Assembly (NCBI GenBank): GCA_963709765.1
Contig: CAVPXL010000013.1
Coordinates: 124,001 to 188,000 of the forward strand
Length of the DNA stretch: 64,000 nucleotides
Reading direction: 5' to 3'
Source: Roseitranquillus sp963709765
Lineage (GTDB): Bacteria; Pseudomonadota; Alphaproteobacteria; Rhodobacterales; Rhodobacteraceae
The number at the start of each line of letters is the position of its first letter. Position 1 is the first letter of the stretch. The notes under the pieces are model-generated. The model made no database searches and was not told the origin of the DNA. It saw nothing but the letters and a program-made list of their open reading frames with translations. This document shows, piece after piece, positions 53,228-62,799 of the stretch. Both the position numbers and the translations under genes were made by a program.

Positions 53228-53671
53228 ATGAAGCTGCACGTGACGCAGGATTTCAGGGCCCCCGTCGAAACGGTGTTCGACCGGGTCGCCGATTTCGCCC
53301 GTTTCGAGGAGCGCGCGCGCGCCAGGGGGGCCGAGGTGCTGCCGCTCGCGAGCGAGATGGGGCTGGGCTGGTGCGTCCTCTTCGACTGGCACGGAATGCG
53401 GCACGAGGTGGATCTGGTGATCGAGGAAATCGAGCGGCCGACGGGTTACAACGCCCGCCTCGCGACGCGCGGGATCAATGGAACCGGCGCGATTTCGCTG
53501 GATGAGGTCGAGGTCGGTCTGACCCGGCTGTCGGCGCGCTTCGATCTGCAGGCCACGACGTTCGCCGGCCGGCTCGTCATGCAGACGCTGGGATTCGCCC
53601 GCCCGGCGCTGGAGGCGCGTCTGAGCCGCCGGCTCGAAGATCTCGCGCGGGAGCTTGCGGCCCGGCCCTAG
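53228..53671 (+). CDS. SRPBCC (START-like) family protein
   Basis: A 147-residue protein beginning KLHVTQDFRAPVETVFDRVA, then DFARFEE, the typical first strand and helices of SRPBCC/polyketide cyclase-like ligand-binding proteins; the C-terminal helix LVMQTLGFARPALEARLSRR closes the cavity. Ligand unknown. It follows nudC by 4 bases, so is cotranscribed. Its stop and that of pheA share CTAG at 53668-53671. Confidence 0.85.
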   Translation: MKLHVTQDFRAPVETVFDRVADFARFEERARARGAEVLPLASEMGLGWCVLFDWHGMRHEVDLVIEEIERPTGYNARLATRGINGTGAISLDEVEVGLTRLSARFDLQATTFAGRLVMQTLGFARPALEARLSRRLEDLARELAARP

Positions 53672-54501
53672 CGGCGTCGCGGATCGGCAGGATACACGCC
53701 CAGAAGCGTTACGTTGCTGGTGAAATAGTCCAGCTCTTCAAGCGCGAGCTGCACGTTCCGGTCGTCCGGGTGGCCCTCGATATCGGCGTAGAACTGCGTC
53801 GCGCTGAACGAGCCGTCCATCATGTAGCTTTCGAGCTTCGTCATGTTGACGCCGTTGGTGGCGAACCCGCCCATCGCCTTGTAGAGCGCTGCCGGAATGT
53901 TTCGCACGCGAAACACGAAGGACGTCATCATCCCCGCCTTGCCGCGCCGCGAATAGTCGGGTTCGCGCGACATGAGCAGGAATCGCGTGGTGTTGTGGGC
54001 GTGATCCTCGATGTGCCGGGCCAGAACGTCGAGGCCGTAGATTTCCCCCGCCAGATCCGACGCCAGCGCGGCGCGTTCGGGATCGCCCAACCGGGCGACC
54101 TCCTCGGCTGCGCCTGCGGTGTCGGCACCCACCTCCGGATGAATGCCGTGTTCACGCAGGAAATCCCGGCACTGGCCCAACAATACGGTGTGGCTCAACG
54201 CGCGCCTGACCTGGTGCAGTTTGGTGCCGCGAATAGCGAGAAGGTTGATGTGCACGCGCACGAAGGCTTCGGCGACGATGTGCAGGCCACTGGCCGGAAG
54301 CAGGCGATGGATATCGGCGACGCGGCCATAGGTCGTGTTCTCGACAGGCAGCATCGCAAGCTCGGCTTCGCCCTTGCGCACAAGCTCGATCGCGTCCTCG
54401 AAGGTGCGACAGGCGACCGGCTCCATGTCGGCTCGCGCATTGCGGCAAGCCTCGTGCGAGTAGGCTCCCGGCTCCCCCTGGAACGCGATCCGTCCCGACA
54501 T
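53668..54501 (-). CDS. pheA: Prephenate dehydratase
   Basis: A 277-residue monofunctional PheA. The catalytic PDT domain (IAFQGEPGAYSHEACRNARA, LAMLPVENTTYGRVADIHRL, HTVLLGQCRDFL, NTTRFLLMSREPDYS with the TRF motif) is followed by an ACT domain (TSFVFRVRNIPAALYKAMGG, MTKLESYMM) for feedback by phenylalanine. Makes phenylpyruvate. ATG 54501 gives the family start. It diverges from the cytochrome c gene. Confidence 0.95.
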   Translation of the reverse strand: MSGRIAFQGEPGAYSHEACRNARADMEPVACRTFEDAIELVRKGEAELAMLPVENTTYGRVADIHRLLPASGLHIVAEAFVRVHINLLAIRGTKLHQVRRALSHTVLLGQCRDFLREHGIHPEVGADTAGAAEEVARLGDPERAALASDLAGEIYGLDVLARHIEDHAHNTTRFLLMSREPDYSRRGKAGMMTSFVFRVRNIPAALYKAMGGFATNGVNMTKLESYMMDGSFSATQFYADIEGHPDDRNVQLALEELDYFTSNVTLLGVYPADPRRR

Positions 54502-54548
54502 CGAATTCCCCCTTTGCGCTTTGCGCGCTTGGTCGCGCCTCATAAGCC

Positions 54549-54578
54549 TTGAAAGCAGGCGATGGAAGCGGCTACTAA
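54549..54578 (+). promoter_or_regulatory. Putative sigma-70 promoter of the cytochrome c gene
   Basis: TTGAAA (54549-54554), an 18-base spacer and TACTAA (54573-54578), 33 bases before the ATG of the membrane cytochrome c. Confidence 0.55.
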
Positions 54579-54611
54579 ACCGCCGACCGGGACACGGGAA
54601 GAAAGCGCGAC

Positions 54612-55130
54612 ATGTTCGACACGATGACTGCAACCAAGGTCGTAGGCGCGTTCTGCGGCACCCTGCTCATCTTCCTGCTTGGCGGGTGGGCGGCCGAGTC
54701 GATCTACCACGTCGGCAGTGAAGGCCACGGGGAAGAGCTGCACCAGGCCTACACGATCGATACCGGCGAGGGTGAGGGCGCCGCCGAGGAGGAGGTCGTC
54801 GAGGTCGACTTCGCCGAAGTGTATGCGTCGGCCGACGCAGGCGCCGGCGAAAAGATCTGGCGCCAGTGTGGCGCCTGCCACGCGCTCGACGGCAGCAACA
54901 AGGTCGGTCCGCACCTGGACGGCGTCGTCAACCGCGACATCGCGTCGGTGAGCGACTTCTCCTATTCGGATGCCCTCGCCTCGCTCGAGGGCGACTGGGA
55001 GCCGGAAGCGCTGAGCCATTTCCTGACGGACCCGAAGGAATACGCGCCCGGCACCAAGATGAGCTTCAAGGGCCTCGGCAAGGTCGAGGACCGAGCCAAC
55101 ATCATCGCGTTTCTCGAATCGAACAGCTGA
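54612..55130 (+). CDS. Membrane-anchored c-type cytochrome
   Basis: A 172-residue cytochrome c with an uncleaved N-terminal anchor (VVGAFCGTLLIFLLGGWAAE), an acidic Glu-rich linker (EGEGAAEEEVVEVDFAEV) and a class I haem domain: CGACH at residues 86-90, NKVGPHLDGVVNRDIAS, and the distal ligand Met150 in PGTKMSFKGL. This architecture matches CycM/cytochrome cy-type electron carriers between bc1 complex and terminal oxidase. Followed by a strong dyad at 55184-55206. Confidence 0.93.
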   Translation: MFDTMTATKVVGAFCGTLLIFLLGGWAAESIYHVGSEGHGEELHQAYTIDTGEGEGAAEEEVVEVDFAEVYASADAGAGEKIWRQCGACHALDGSNKVGPHLDGVVNRDIASVSDFSYSDALASLEGDWEPEALSHFLTDPKEYAPGTKMSFKGLGKVEDRANIIAFLESNS

Positions 55131-55183
55131 GTCGCCTGGCGGCCTCATCGCGCCGGGCTCACCGCAACTTTACGCATTCCTGC

Positions 55184-55206
55184 TTGCGCGCCCGAGTGGC
55201 GCGCAA
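55184..55206. promoter_or_regulatory. TTGCGCGC-N7-GCGCGCAA dyad between cytochrome c and yejA
   Basis: Perfect 8-bp arms (55184-55191 and 55199-55206). It might be the 3' hairpin of the cytochrome c message, though only AAATAG follows, or an operator 48 bases ahead of yejA. Confidence 0.4.
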
Positions 55207-55253
55207 ATAGCGTAGGCGAACCCTGCACCTGCCTTTCGCTCCAGGAGGACCGG

Positions 55254-57131
55254 ATGCGTCGAGAGCGCCACACCACCGAGAGCCAGCCGATCCGGCGTGC
55301 GCTGGCCCTGTTTGCCATGATCGCCTGCACCGCCCTTCCGGCCATGGCGCAGGACGAGGATCCGGTCGTCAGCCACGGCATCTCGACATTCGGCGAACTC
55401 AAGTACCCGGCCGATCTCGCGCATCTCGACTACGTGAACCCCGACGCTCCGAAGGGCGGCGAGCTCGCGATCTCGTGGCTCGGCACGTTCGACAGCATGA
55501 ATCCCTACACCCGCAAGGGGCGGGCCGGCTACCTTTCGTCGATGTTCTTCGAATCCATGCTCACCGGCGTCGCCGACGAGATCGGCTCGTCCTACTGCCT
55601 CCTGTGCGAGACGCTGGAATATCCCGAGAGCAAGGATTGGGTGATCTTCACCCTGCGCGACGACGTGACCTTTTCCGACGGTACGCCGCTGACAGCCGAG
55701 GACGTGCTCTTTACCTATGAGCTGTTCCTGGAAGAGGGCCTGCCCTCCTACCGCGCGGTCCTGGGTCAGCAGGTCGAGAGCGCCGAGATGCTCGATGACC
55801 GCCGCATCCGGTTCACCTTCAGGGAGGATAGCCCCAAACGCGACGTGATCGAGGCCGTCGGCGGCCTGCCGATCATGTCCAAGGCATGGTTCGAGGCGAA
55901 TGATGCGGGGCTCGACGAGAGCCGCCTCGATCCGGCGATCGGCTCCGGGCCCTACGTGCTCGACCGCTACGACATCAACCAGCGCATCGTCTATCGCCGC
56001 GACCCCGATTACTGGGGCGCCGATGTGCCGCTCAACGTCGGTCGGAACAACTTCGACACCATTCGTGTCGAGTATTTCGGCGACGGGAACGCCGCCTTCG
56101 AAGGGTTCAAGGGCGGCGCATATCTCTTTCGGAACGAGAACTCGTCGAAGACATGGGCAACCGGCTACGAGTTTCCCGCGGTGGAGAACGGCACCGTACA
56201 GAAGGTCGAGCTCCCTGACGGCACGATCGCGACGGGCCAGTCCTTTGCGATCAACCTGCGCCGCCCGCAATTCCGGGATCCGCGCGTTCGCGAGGCGCTG
56301 GGCCTGATGTTCAACTTCGAATGGTCGAACGAGACGCTCTTCTACGGGCTCTACGAGCGCATCAAGTCGTTCTGGGAGAACACCGAGCTGGCTGCCGAGG
56401 GCGTGCCGTCGCCCGAAGAGGTCGCGATCCTGCAGCCCCTGGTGGACGACGGGCTTCTCGAAGAAAGCATCCTGAGCGATCCTGCCGTGGTCCCGCCCGA
56501 AAGCGGCGCGCGGCAGCTCGATCGCGGAAACCTGCGGAAGGCATCGCGCCTGCTGGAGGAAGCGGGCTGGATTGTCGGGGATGACGGCCTGCGCCGCAAG
56601 AATGGCCAGACCCTGCGGGTCCAGATCCTCGAGGACAGCCCCACCTTCGACCGGGTGATCAACCCGTTCGTCCAGAACCTGCGCGCCCTGGGCGTGGACG
56701 CGGTCTACGAGCGGGTCGATCCGGCGCAGTACACAGACCGGACCCGCAGCCACGACTTCGACATGACGACCGACCAGTTCCCGATGTCGTATGAGCCCGG
56801 CGCGGGGCTGAAGCAGTACTTCGGAACCGACGGCGTCGAGGACGTCTTCAATTCGGCCGGCGTGAGCGATCCCGCGGTCGACCGGCTGATCGAGGTGGTC
56901 ATGGCGGCCGAGACCAGAGACGAGATGGTCACCGCCGTGAAGGCGCTCGACAGGGTGCTGCGCGCCATGCGCTTCTGGGTACCTCAATGGTACAAGGACG
57001 CCCACACCGTCGCCTATTACGACATCTACGAGCATCCCGATCCCCTGCCGCCCTTCAGCCTCGGCCTGCTAGACTTCTGGTGGGTGAATCCGGAAAAGGT
57101 CGAGAAGCTGCGTCAGGCCGGGGTCCTTTAG
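55254..57131 (+). CDS. yejA: YejA-like extracellular solute-binding protein (oligopeptide/microcin C type)
   Basis: A 625-residue family 5 binding protein with a signal peptide (PIRRALALFAMIACTALPAM, cleavage after AMA), then YPADLAHLDYVNPDAPKGGE, ISWLGTFDSMNPYTRKGRAG and YCLLCETLEYPESKDWVIFT. It belongs to the YejA branch that in E. coli serves peptide and microcin C uptake. First gene of yejA-yejB-yejE-yejF, with CAGGAGGA upstream of the ATG. Confidence 0.93.
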   Translation: MRRERHTTESQPIRRALALFAMIACTALPAMAQDEDPVVSHGISTFGELKYPADLAHLDYVNPDAPKGGELAISWLGTFDSMNPYTRKGRAGYLSSMFFESMLTGVADEIGSSYCLLCETLEYPESKDWVIFTLRDDVTFSDGTPLTAEDVLFTYELFLEEGLPSYRAVLGQQVESAEMLDDRRIRFTFREDSPKRDVIEAVGGLPIMSKAWFEANDAGLDESRLDPAIGSGPYVLDRYDINQRIVYRRDPDYWGADVPLNVGRNNFDTIRVEYFGDGNAAFEGFKGGAYLFRNENSSKTWATGYEFPAVENGTVQKVELPDGTIATGQSFAINLRRPQFRDPRVREALGLMFNFEWSNETLFYGLYERIKSFWENTELAAEGVPSPEEVAILQPLVDDGLLEESILSDPAVVPPESGARQLDRGNLRKASRLLEEAGWIVGDDGLRRKNGQTLRVQILEDSPTFDRVINPFVQNLRALGVDAVYERVDPAQYTDRTRSHDFDMTTDQFPMSYEPGAGLKQYFGTDGVEDVFNSAGVSDPAVDRLIEVVMAAETRDEMVTAVKALDRVLRAMRFWVPQWYKDAHTVAYYDIYEHPDPLPPFSLGLLDFWWVNPEKVEKLRQAGVL

Positions 57132-57138
57132 GTCTTAG

Positions 57139-58218
57139 ATGGGTGCCTACGTCCTCCGCCGGCTGCTGCTGATCATTCCCACGCTGATCGGGATCATGAT
57201 CATCAACTTCGTGCTCACCCAGTTCGTGCCAGGTGGTCCGATCGAGCAGATCCTCGCGCAGCTTGAAGGATCCGGCGATGTGTTCGAGGGAATCTCGGGC
57301 AGCGGTTCGGAAACCATCGGTGGCGCGGGCGAGGGCAGCTATGTCGGCGCAAGGGGCCTGCCACCCGAATTCATCGAAGACCTCGAACGCCAGTTCGGTT
57401 TCGACCGCCCGCCGCTGGAGCGTTTTCTCACGATGATGTGGGACTACATGCGCTTCGACTTCGGCGAGAGCTACTTCCGATCGATCAGTGTCGTCGATCT
57501 GGTCCTGGAGAAGATGCCGGTGTCGATCTCCCTCGGGCTGTGGTCCACGCTCATCGCCTATGTGGTCTCGATCCCGCTGGGCATTCGCAAGGCGGTGCGC
57601 GACGGCTCCACATTCGACACCTGGACCTCGGGCCTCATCATCGTGGCCTATGCCATCCCGGGCTTTCTCTTCGCGATCCTGCTTCTGGTGGTATTCGCGG
57701 GCGGCTCCTACTGGCAGATCTTTCCGCTGCGGGGCCTCGTTTCGGACAACTGGGAGCAATTCTCGCTGGTTGGCCGCGTTGCAGACTACTTCTGGCACAT
57801 GGCGCTTCCGGTCCTGGCGCTGACGATCTCGGCCTTCGCGACGCTGACCCTGCTGACCAAGAACTCGTTCCTCGACGAGATCCGGAAGCAGTATGTTGTG
57901 ACAGCCCGCGCCAAGGGGCTCAAGGAAAGCAGGGTGCTCTACGGCCATGTCTTTCGCAACGCGATGCTGATCGTCATTGCGGGATTCCCCTCGGTCTTCA
58001 TCGGCGTCTTCTTTTCGGGGAGCCTCATCATCGAGACGATCTTTTCGCTCGACGGTCTCGGCCGGCTGGGGTTCGAAGCGGCGGTGGCGCGTGACTACCC
58101 CGTCATCTTCGGCACGTTGTTCTTCTTCGGTCTGATCGGACTCGTCGTCGGCATCCTTTCGGACCTGATGTACGTCTTCGTGGACCCGCGCATCGACTTC
58201 GAGAGCCGCGAGACATGA
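57139..58218 (+). CDS. yejB: YejB-like ABC permease
   Basis: A 359-residue OppB/YejB-type permease (GAYVLRRLLLIIPTLIGIMI, INFVLTQFVPGGPIEQ) with the YejB-specific soluble insert (SGSETIGGAGEGSYVGARGL) and the EAA-like loop VTARAKGLKESRVLYGHVFR. Seven bases after yejA and overlapping yejE by ATGA. Confidence 0.94.
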   Translation: MGAYVLRRLLLIIPTLIGIMIINFVLTQFVPGGPIEQILAQLEGSGDVFEGISGSGSETIGGAGEGSYVGARGLPPEFIEDLERQFGFDRPPLERFLTMMWDYMRFDFGESYFRSISVVDLVLEKMPVSISLGLWSTLIAYVVSIPLGIRKAVRDGSTFDTWTSGLIIVAYAIPGFLFAILLLVVFAGGSYWQIFPLRGLVSDNWEQFSLVGRVADYFWHMALPVLALTISAFATLTLLTKNSFLDEIRKQYVVTARAKGLKESRVLYGHVFRNAMLIVIAGFPSVFIGVFFSGSLIIETIFSLDGLGRLGFEAAVARDYPVIFGTLFFFGLIGLVVGILSDLMYVFVDPRIDFESRET

Positions 58219-59372
58219 CGAACCTGGAACAGGCACAGCGCCTGCCGACGCCGCGCGCCAGGCGGCTCGCGCTCAGCCCGCTCAATCAGCGGCGCTGGCG
58301 CAACTTCCGTCGCAATGCCCGGGCCTTCTGGTCGCTCATCATCTTCGTCCTGATATTCGGGCTGTCGCTCTTTGCCGAGTTCATCGCCAACGACAAACCC
58401 ATCGTGGTCAACTACCGCGGCGCGCACTTCTTTCCGATCTTCAATTTCTATCCCGAGACGGCGTTCGGAGGCGATTTCCGGACCGAGGCCGTCTATGCCG
58501 ACATCGAGGTTCAGTGCCTCATCGTTTCGGGCGGTCTGGAGACATGTTTCGACGATCCCGAGGGCATCATCGCTCAGGCGCGGCAAGGCAGCGTCGATGG
58601 CGAGCCTGTCGAGCGCGGATGGATGCTCTGGCCGCCCATCCCCTACAGTTTCGACACGATCAACGACATCGGCGGCGCGGCGCCGTCGCCGCCCGACGCC
58701 GACCATATCCTCGGCACCGACGACACGGCGCGGGACGTGGCGGCACGGGTGATCTACGGCTTCCGGCTGTCGATCCTGTTCACGCTGATGGTCACCACGA
58801 TCGCCTCGCTCATCGGGATCATCGCCGGCGCGGTGCAGGGCTTCTTCGGCGGCTGGACCGACCTGATCTTCCAGCGGATCATCGAGATCTGGACCTCCAC
58901 GCCGCAGCTTTACATCATCATCATCCTCTTCGCGATTCTGGGCCGGAGCTTCTGGCTGCTGGTGTTCCTGACGGCACTCTTCGGCTGGCCGGCGCTGGTC
59001 GGCGTCGTGCGCGCCGAGTTCCTGCGGGCGCGGAACTTCGAATACGTCCGCGCCGCCCGGGCGCTTGGCGTGTCGAATACCACGATCATGTTCCGCCACA
59101 TGCTGCCAAACGCGATGGTCGCCACGCTCACCATGCTGCCCTTCATCATCACCGGCACGATCAGCACGCTGGCGGGCCTCGACTTCCTCGGCTTCGGCCT
59201 GCCGTCGAGCGCGCCCAGCCTTGGGGAGCTGACCCTGCAGGCCAAGCAGAACCTTCAGGCGCCGTGGCTCGGGTTCACGGCCTTTTTCACCTTCGCGATC
59301 ATGCTCAGTCTGCTGGTCTTCATCTTCGAGGGCATCCGCGACGCCTTTGACCCGCGAAAGACCTTCTCGTGA
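58215..59372 (+). CDS. yejE: YejE-like ABC permease
   Basis: A 385-residue OppC/YejE-type permease. N-terminal LSPLNQRRWRNFRRNARAFW and a long periplasmic loop (residues about 60-180, ending HILGTDDTARDVAARVIYGF) are typical of YejE; the ATPase contact loop is YVRAARALGVSNTTIMFRHM. It overlaps both neighbours by four bases. Confidence 0.94.
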   Translation: MTNLEQAQRLPTPRARRLALSPLNQRRWRNFRRNARAFWSLIIFVLIFGLSLFAEFIANDKPIVVNYRGAHFFPIFNFYPETAFGGDFRTEAVYADIEVQCLIVSGGLETCFDDPEGIIAQARQGSVDGEPVERGWMLWPPIPYSFDTINDIGGAAPSPPDADHILGTDDTARDVAARVIYGFRLSILFTLMVTTIASLIGIIAGAVQGFFGGWTDLIFQRIIEIWTSTPQLYIIIILFAILGRSFWLLVFLTALFGWPALVGVVRAEFLRARNFEYVRAARALGVSNTTIMFRHMLPNAMVATLTMLPFIITGTISTLAGLDFLGFGLPSSAPSLGELTLQAKQNLQAPWLGFTAFFTFAIMLSLLVFIFEGIRDAFDPRKTFS

Positions 59373-60982
59373 GCGATGCCGTCCTCGAAGTCCGCGACCT
59401 GTGCGTCGCCTTCCGGCAGGATGCGGTGACGACCGAGGCCGTGCGCGGCGTTTCCTTCGACATCGGGTCGGGCGAGACGGTCGCGCTGGTGGGCGAGTCG
59501 GGCTCCGGCAAGTCGGTGACCGCGCTTTCAATGGTATCGCTCCTGCCCGACAGCGCCCGCGTGAGCGGGTCGGTCCTCTACAACGGGCAGGAGATGATCG
59601 GCGCGAGCGACAACACCCTGCGCGAGATCCGAGGCAACAAGATCAGCTTCATCTTCCAGGAGCCGATGACCTCGCTCAACCCGCTTCACACGCTGGAGCG
59701 GCAGCTCAGCGAAAGCCTCGCGCTGCACCAGGGTCTGACGGGACGCGCCGCGCGCGACCGCATACTCGAGCTGCTGCACAAGGTCGGCATTCAGGAGCCC
59801 GAAAGCCGGCTCGGCGCCTATCCGCACCAGCTTTCGGGAGGACAGCGGCAGCGCGTGATGATCGCGATGGCGCTGGCCAACGGACCCGACCTGCTGGTGG
59901 CGGACGAGCCCACCACCGCGCTCGATGTCACGATCCAGGCGCAGATCCTCGAACTTCTGGCCGAGCTGAAGCGCGACTTCGGCATGTCGATGCTCTTCAT
60001 CACCCACGATCTGGGGATCGTGCGCCGCTTCGCCGATCGTGTCTGCGTGATGAAGGACGGCGAGATCGTGGAGCGCGGGGCGACACGCGAGATCTTCGAG
60101 CAGCCCGAGCATCCCTACACGAGGATGCTCCTTTCCGCCGAATCGACGGGCACGCCCGGCCCCGTCCCGGCCGATGCCGCCGAAGTTGTCAGTACCGACG
60201 ATCTGCGAATCTGGTTCCCGATCCAGCGGGGCCTCCTGAAACGAACGGTCGGACACATCAAGGCGGTGAACGCCGCGACCCTTTCGGTGCGTCAGGGCGA
60301 GACACTCGGCGTGGTGGGCGAAAGCGGATCGGGCAAGACCACTCTGGCGCTCGCCATCATGCGACTGATCTCGTCCGAAGGCCCGATCGTCTTTGAGGGG
60401 CGCGACATCCAGAACCTGAAGTCCCGGCAGCTGCGCCCGCTGAGGGCGGAGATGCAGATCGTCTTTCAGGATCCGTTCGGCAGCCTCAGCCCGCGCATGA
60501 CTGTCGCTGAAATCATCGCCGAGGGCCTGTCCATCCATTCCGGCGCCAACGCCGCCGAGAAGCGCCGTCGTGTTGCCGAGATCATGGAGGAGGTCGGGCT
60601 CGACCCGGCGACGATGCACCGTTATCCGCACGAGTTCTCGGGCGGGCAGCGGCAGCGCGTGGCGATCGCGCGGGCGATGATCCTCAGGCCCAAGCTGGTG
60701 GTTCTGGACGAGCCCACATCCGCGCTCGACATGACCGTGCAGGTCCAGATCGTAGAGCTGTTGCGCGAGCTGCAGCGCAAGTACGGGCTGGCCTACATCT
60801 TCATCAGCCACGACCTGAAGGTGGTGCGGGCGCTTTCGCACAAGGTCATGGTCATGCGGCAGGGCGACGTGGTCGAGGCCGGTCCGGCCGCCGAGATATT
60901 TGACCGTCCCCGGACCGCCTATACGCGGGCGCTCATGGCCGCCGCCTTCGATCTTCGTGCCTCGGAAGAGGCTGTCGCCTGA
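59369..60982 (+). CDS. yejF: YejF-like dual ABC ATPase
   Basis: A 537-residue fusion of two nucleotide-binding domains. First: Walker A GESGSGKS, signature LSGGQRQRV, Walker B LLVADEPTTALD. Second: GESGSGKT, FSGGQRQRV, LVVLDEPTSALD, with the OppD/F-type C-terminal tails. It energises the YejABE importer. Start GTG 59369 (GTGA overlap with yejE). Confidence 0.95.
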   Translation: MSDAVLEVRDLCVAFRQDAVTTEAVRGVSFDIGSGETVALVGESGSGKSVTALSMVSLLPDSARVSGSVLYNGQEMIGASDNTLREIRGNKISFIFQEPMTSLNPLHTLERQLSESLALHQGLTGRAARDRILELLHKVGIQEPESRLGAYPHQLSGGQRQRVMIAMALANGPDLLVADEPTTALDVTIQAQILELLAELKRDFGMSMLFITHDLGIVRRFADRVCVMKDGEIVERGATREIFEQPEHPYTRMLLSAESTGTPGPVPADAAEVVSTDDLRIWFPIQRGLLKRTVGHIKAVNAATLSVRQGETLGVVGESGSGKTTLALAIMRLISSEGPIVFEGRDIQNLKSRQLRPLRAEMQIVFQDPFGSLSPRMTVAEIIAEGLSIHSGANAAEKRRRVAEIMEEVGLDPATMHRYPHEFSGGQRQRVAIARAMILRPKLVVLDEPTSALDMTVQVQIVELLRELQRKYGLAYIFISHDLKVVRALSHKVMVMRQGDVVEAGPAAEIFDRPRTAYTRALMAAAFDLRASEEAVA

Positions 60983-61125
60983 TCGCGATCCGCCCGAGCG
61001 CAGATTTCATGTCCTTGTGGATCCCGTCGGCGTGCGGCGGGGCGCGAAATTGCGGCGGAGCAGGAATCCCGCGGGCGGAGCGCCAGCCGGCCCAGATCGG
61101 TGACTGGAAAGGCCAGGCTGGCGCG

Positions 61126-62622
61126 TCAGCCCGGCCCGAAGGGCGAACACTTCACGTCACGTGCAGTCAGGCGACGACACGCCAGATCGGCCATCTCGGC
61201 CGTCAGCCCGACGAAGTTGGCGTCGAACCCGGTCGGACGGCGGACCACCTTGCGCAGTGCCTCGTCGAGGGTGCCGATTTCGGCCAGCGCGGTCTGAAGC
61301 AGGACCCGCTCGGCCTGATATTGCGAGCCGTATTGCCCGACATTGATGCCCCAGTGGCGCCCTCCGGACGTCGAAAGACGTGTCACGACCTGTTGTGGTT
61401 CCTCCGGCGATCGAGCGGCCGCTTCCGACCGGGGCCGCGCCCGGGGCGTGATCGTGGGCCGGATCGCTTGCAGCCCGTTGGTGACGTCGGGCGAAGTCAG
61501 GGCGAAGCCGTCGGATTCCTCGACCTGCCCGGTCTCGACCCCTGCTGCCTGCAGAGCCGCGGCGACCGCGTCGGAGACGGCGGTGTCGGGAGCGGTCCGG
61601 GTCGGCGCCTCGACGATCTGGGTCTCGACGGGCATTCCGGCCTCGTCGGCCATCGCCTCTTGCAGCGTCGCCTCGATCGGATTGGCAGCGGCCACGACGA
61701 CAGTGCCGCGACGTGGATTGGCCGACGGCCGGGGGCTCGCCTGCACGGTGAGAACGGTCGAGCCATAGGCGGGTTTGACGGGCTTGAGGGTCGCGACCCG
61801 CGTCGGGGCGCGAGCGAAGCCCATGTCCAGAAGCTCGGCAACCCGCTTGTTCCGGGCGGCTGTCGAAGTGCCGCCGAACATGGTCGCGATGACTCGCTCG
61901 TTACCGCGCTCGGCCGAGGCGACCAGGTTGAAGCCGGCGGCGCGGGTGTATCCGGTCTTGATCCCGTCCGCGCCGCGATAGGCCGCGAGAAAGCGGCGAT
62001 TGGTATTGGCAACCTGGCGCACGCCGGCATCCGTGGAGCGACGGGAGAAGAGATTGTAGTATTGGGGGTAGTCGTAGAAGAGATGCCGCCCGAGTGTCGT
62101 CATGTCGCGCGCGGTGCTGAGGTGGCCCTTTTCGGTCAAACCGTTGGCGTTCTTGAAGGTCGTCCTGGTCATACCCAGCGATTTGGCGGTCCGGTTCATC
62201 CGGCGCGCAAAGGCGGCCTCGGATCCCTCGATCGCCTCGCCGATGGCCGTGGCGGCATCATTGCCCGATTTCACTGCGGCCGCGCGGATCAGATAGCGCA
62301 ACGCGATTTTCTGACCGGCCTTCAGACCCAGTTTCGAAGGCGGTTCAGCCGCGGCGAACCGCGAAATCTTCACATTCGTATCGAGCGAGATCTCTCCGTG
62401 CTCGATCGCCTGGAAGGCGATATACAATGTCATCATCTTCGTCAGCGAGGCCGGATGCAGGCGCGTGTCTGCATTGCGCGAATGCAGCACCTCGCCCGAA
62501 CGCGCGTCGATCACCATCGCCGCATATGGCGCTGCCACGGACGAGAGCGGCACCAGCGCCACGACCGCAAAAAAGAAGAGCATCAAAGCGGGATATGCCC
62601 ACTGCCCGAGACGCTTGCCCAC
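61126..62622 (-). CDS. D-alanyl-D-alanine carboxypeptidase (DacA/PBP5-like) with SPOR domain
   Basis: A 498-residue serine peptidase. After a signal/anchor (PALMLFFFAVVALVPLSSVA), the three motifs are SLTK (59-62), SGN (119-121) and KTG (222-224). A disordered Pro/Ala-rich linker leads to a C-terminal SPOR-like domain (HWGINVGQYGSQYQAERVLL, QTALAEIG), which binds denuded septal glycan. It trims peptidoglycan pentapeptides. GTG 62622 is preferred because AAGGGGA precedes it by 6 bases; an upstream start at 62685 would spoil the signal peptide. Confidence 0.93.
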   Translation of the reverse strand: MGKRLGQWAYPALMLFFFAVVALVPLSSVAAPYAAMVIDARSGEVLHSRNADTRLHPASLTKMMTLYIAFQAIEHGEISLDTNVKISRFAAAEPPSKLGLKAGQKIALRYLIRAAAVKSGNDAATAIGEAIEGSEAAFARRMNRTAKSLGMTRTTFKNANGLTEKGHLSTARDMTTLGRHLFYDYPQYYNLFSRRSTDAGVRQVANTNRRFLAAYRGADGIKTGYTRAAGFNLVASAERGNERVIATMFGGTSTAARNKRVAELLDMGFARAPTRVATLKPVKPAYGSTVLTVQASPRPSANPRRGTVVVAAANPIEATLQEAMADEAGMPVETQIVEAPTRTAPDTAVSDAVAAALQAAGVETGQVEESDGFALTSPDVTNGLQAIRPTITPRARPRSEAAARSPEEPQQVVTRLSTSGGRHWGINVGQYGSQYQAERVLLQTALAEIGTLDEALRKVVRRPTGFDANFVGLTAEMADLACRRLTARDVKCSPFGPG

Positions 62623-62799
62623 GTCGTTTCCCCTTGCACTGCCTCTCGACGCCCGAATCTTGCTGTCCGATGTCGCCGCGATCACGCTAGCACAGCGCCT
62701 GACTTGGCAAAACCGATAAAGGTCAGGGGTTTGTTGTAATTATCTCATGTAGACGCGAAGATATCGTATGAACTCACGTTTCAACCACAAGATGAGTGT
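62623..62799. other. AT-richer intergenic region upstream of the carboxypeptidase gene
   Basis: 177 bases between the carboxypeptidase gene and the HAD gene stop, visibly richer in A/T than the surroundings at 62705-62800. Minus-strand candidates such as TTGTGG-N16-TACGAT and TTGCCA near 62703 are present, but no single promoter stands out. Confidence 0.35.
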
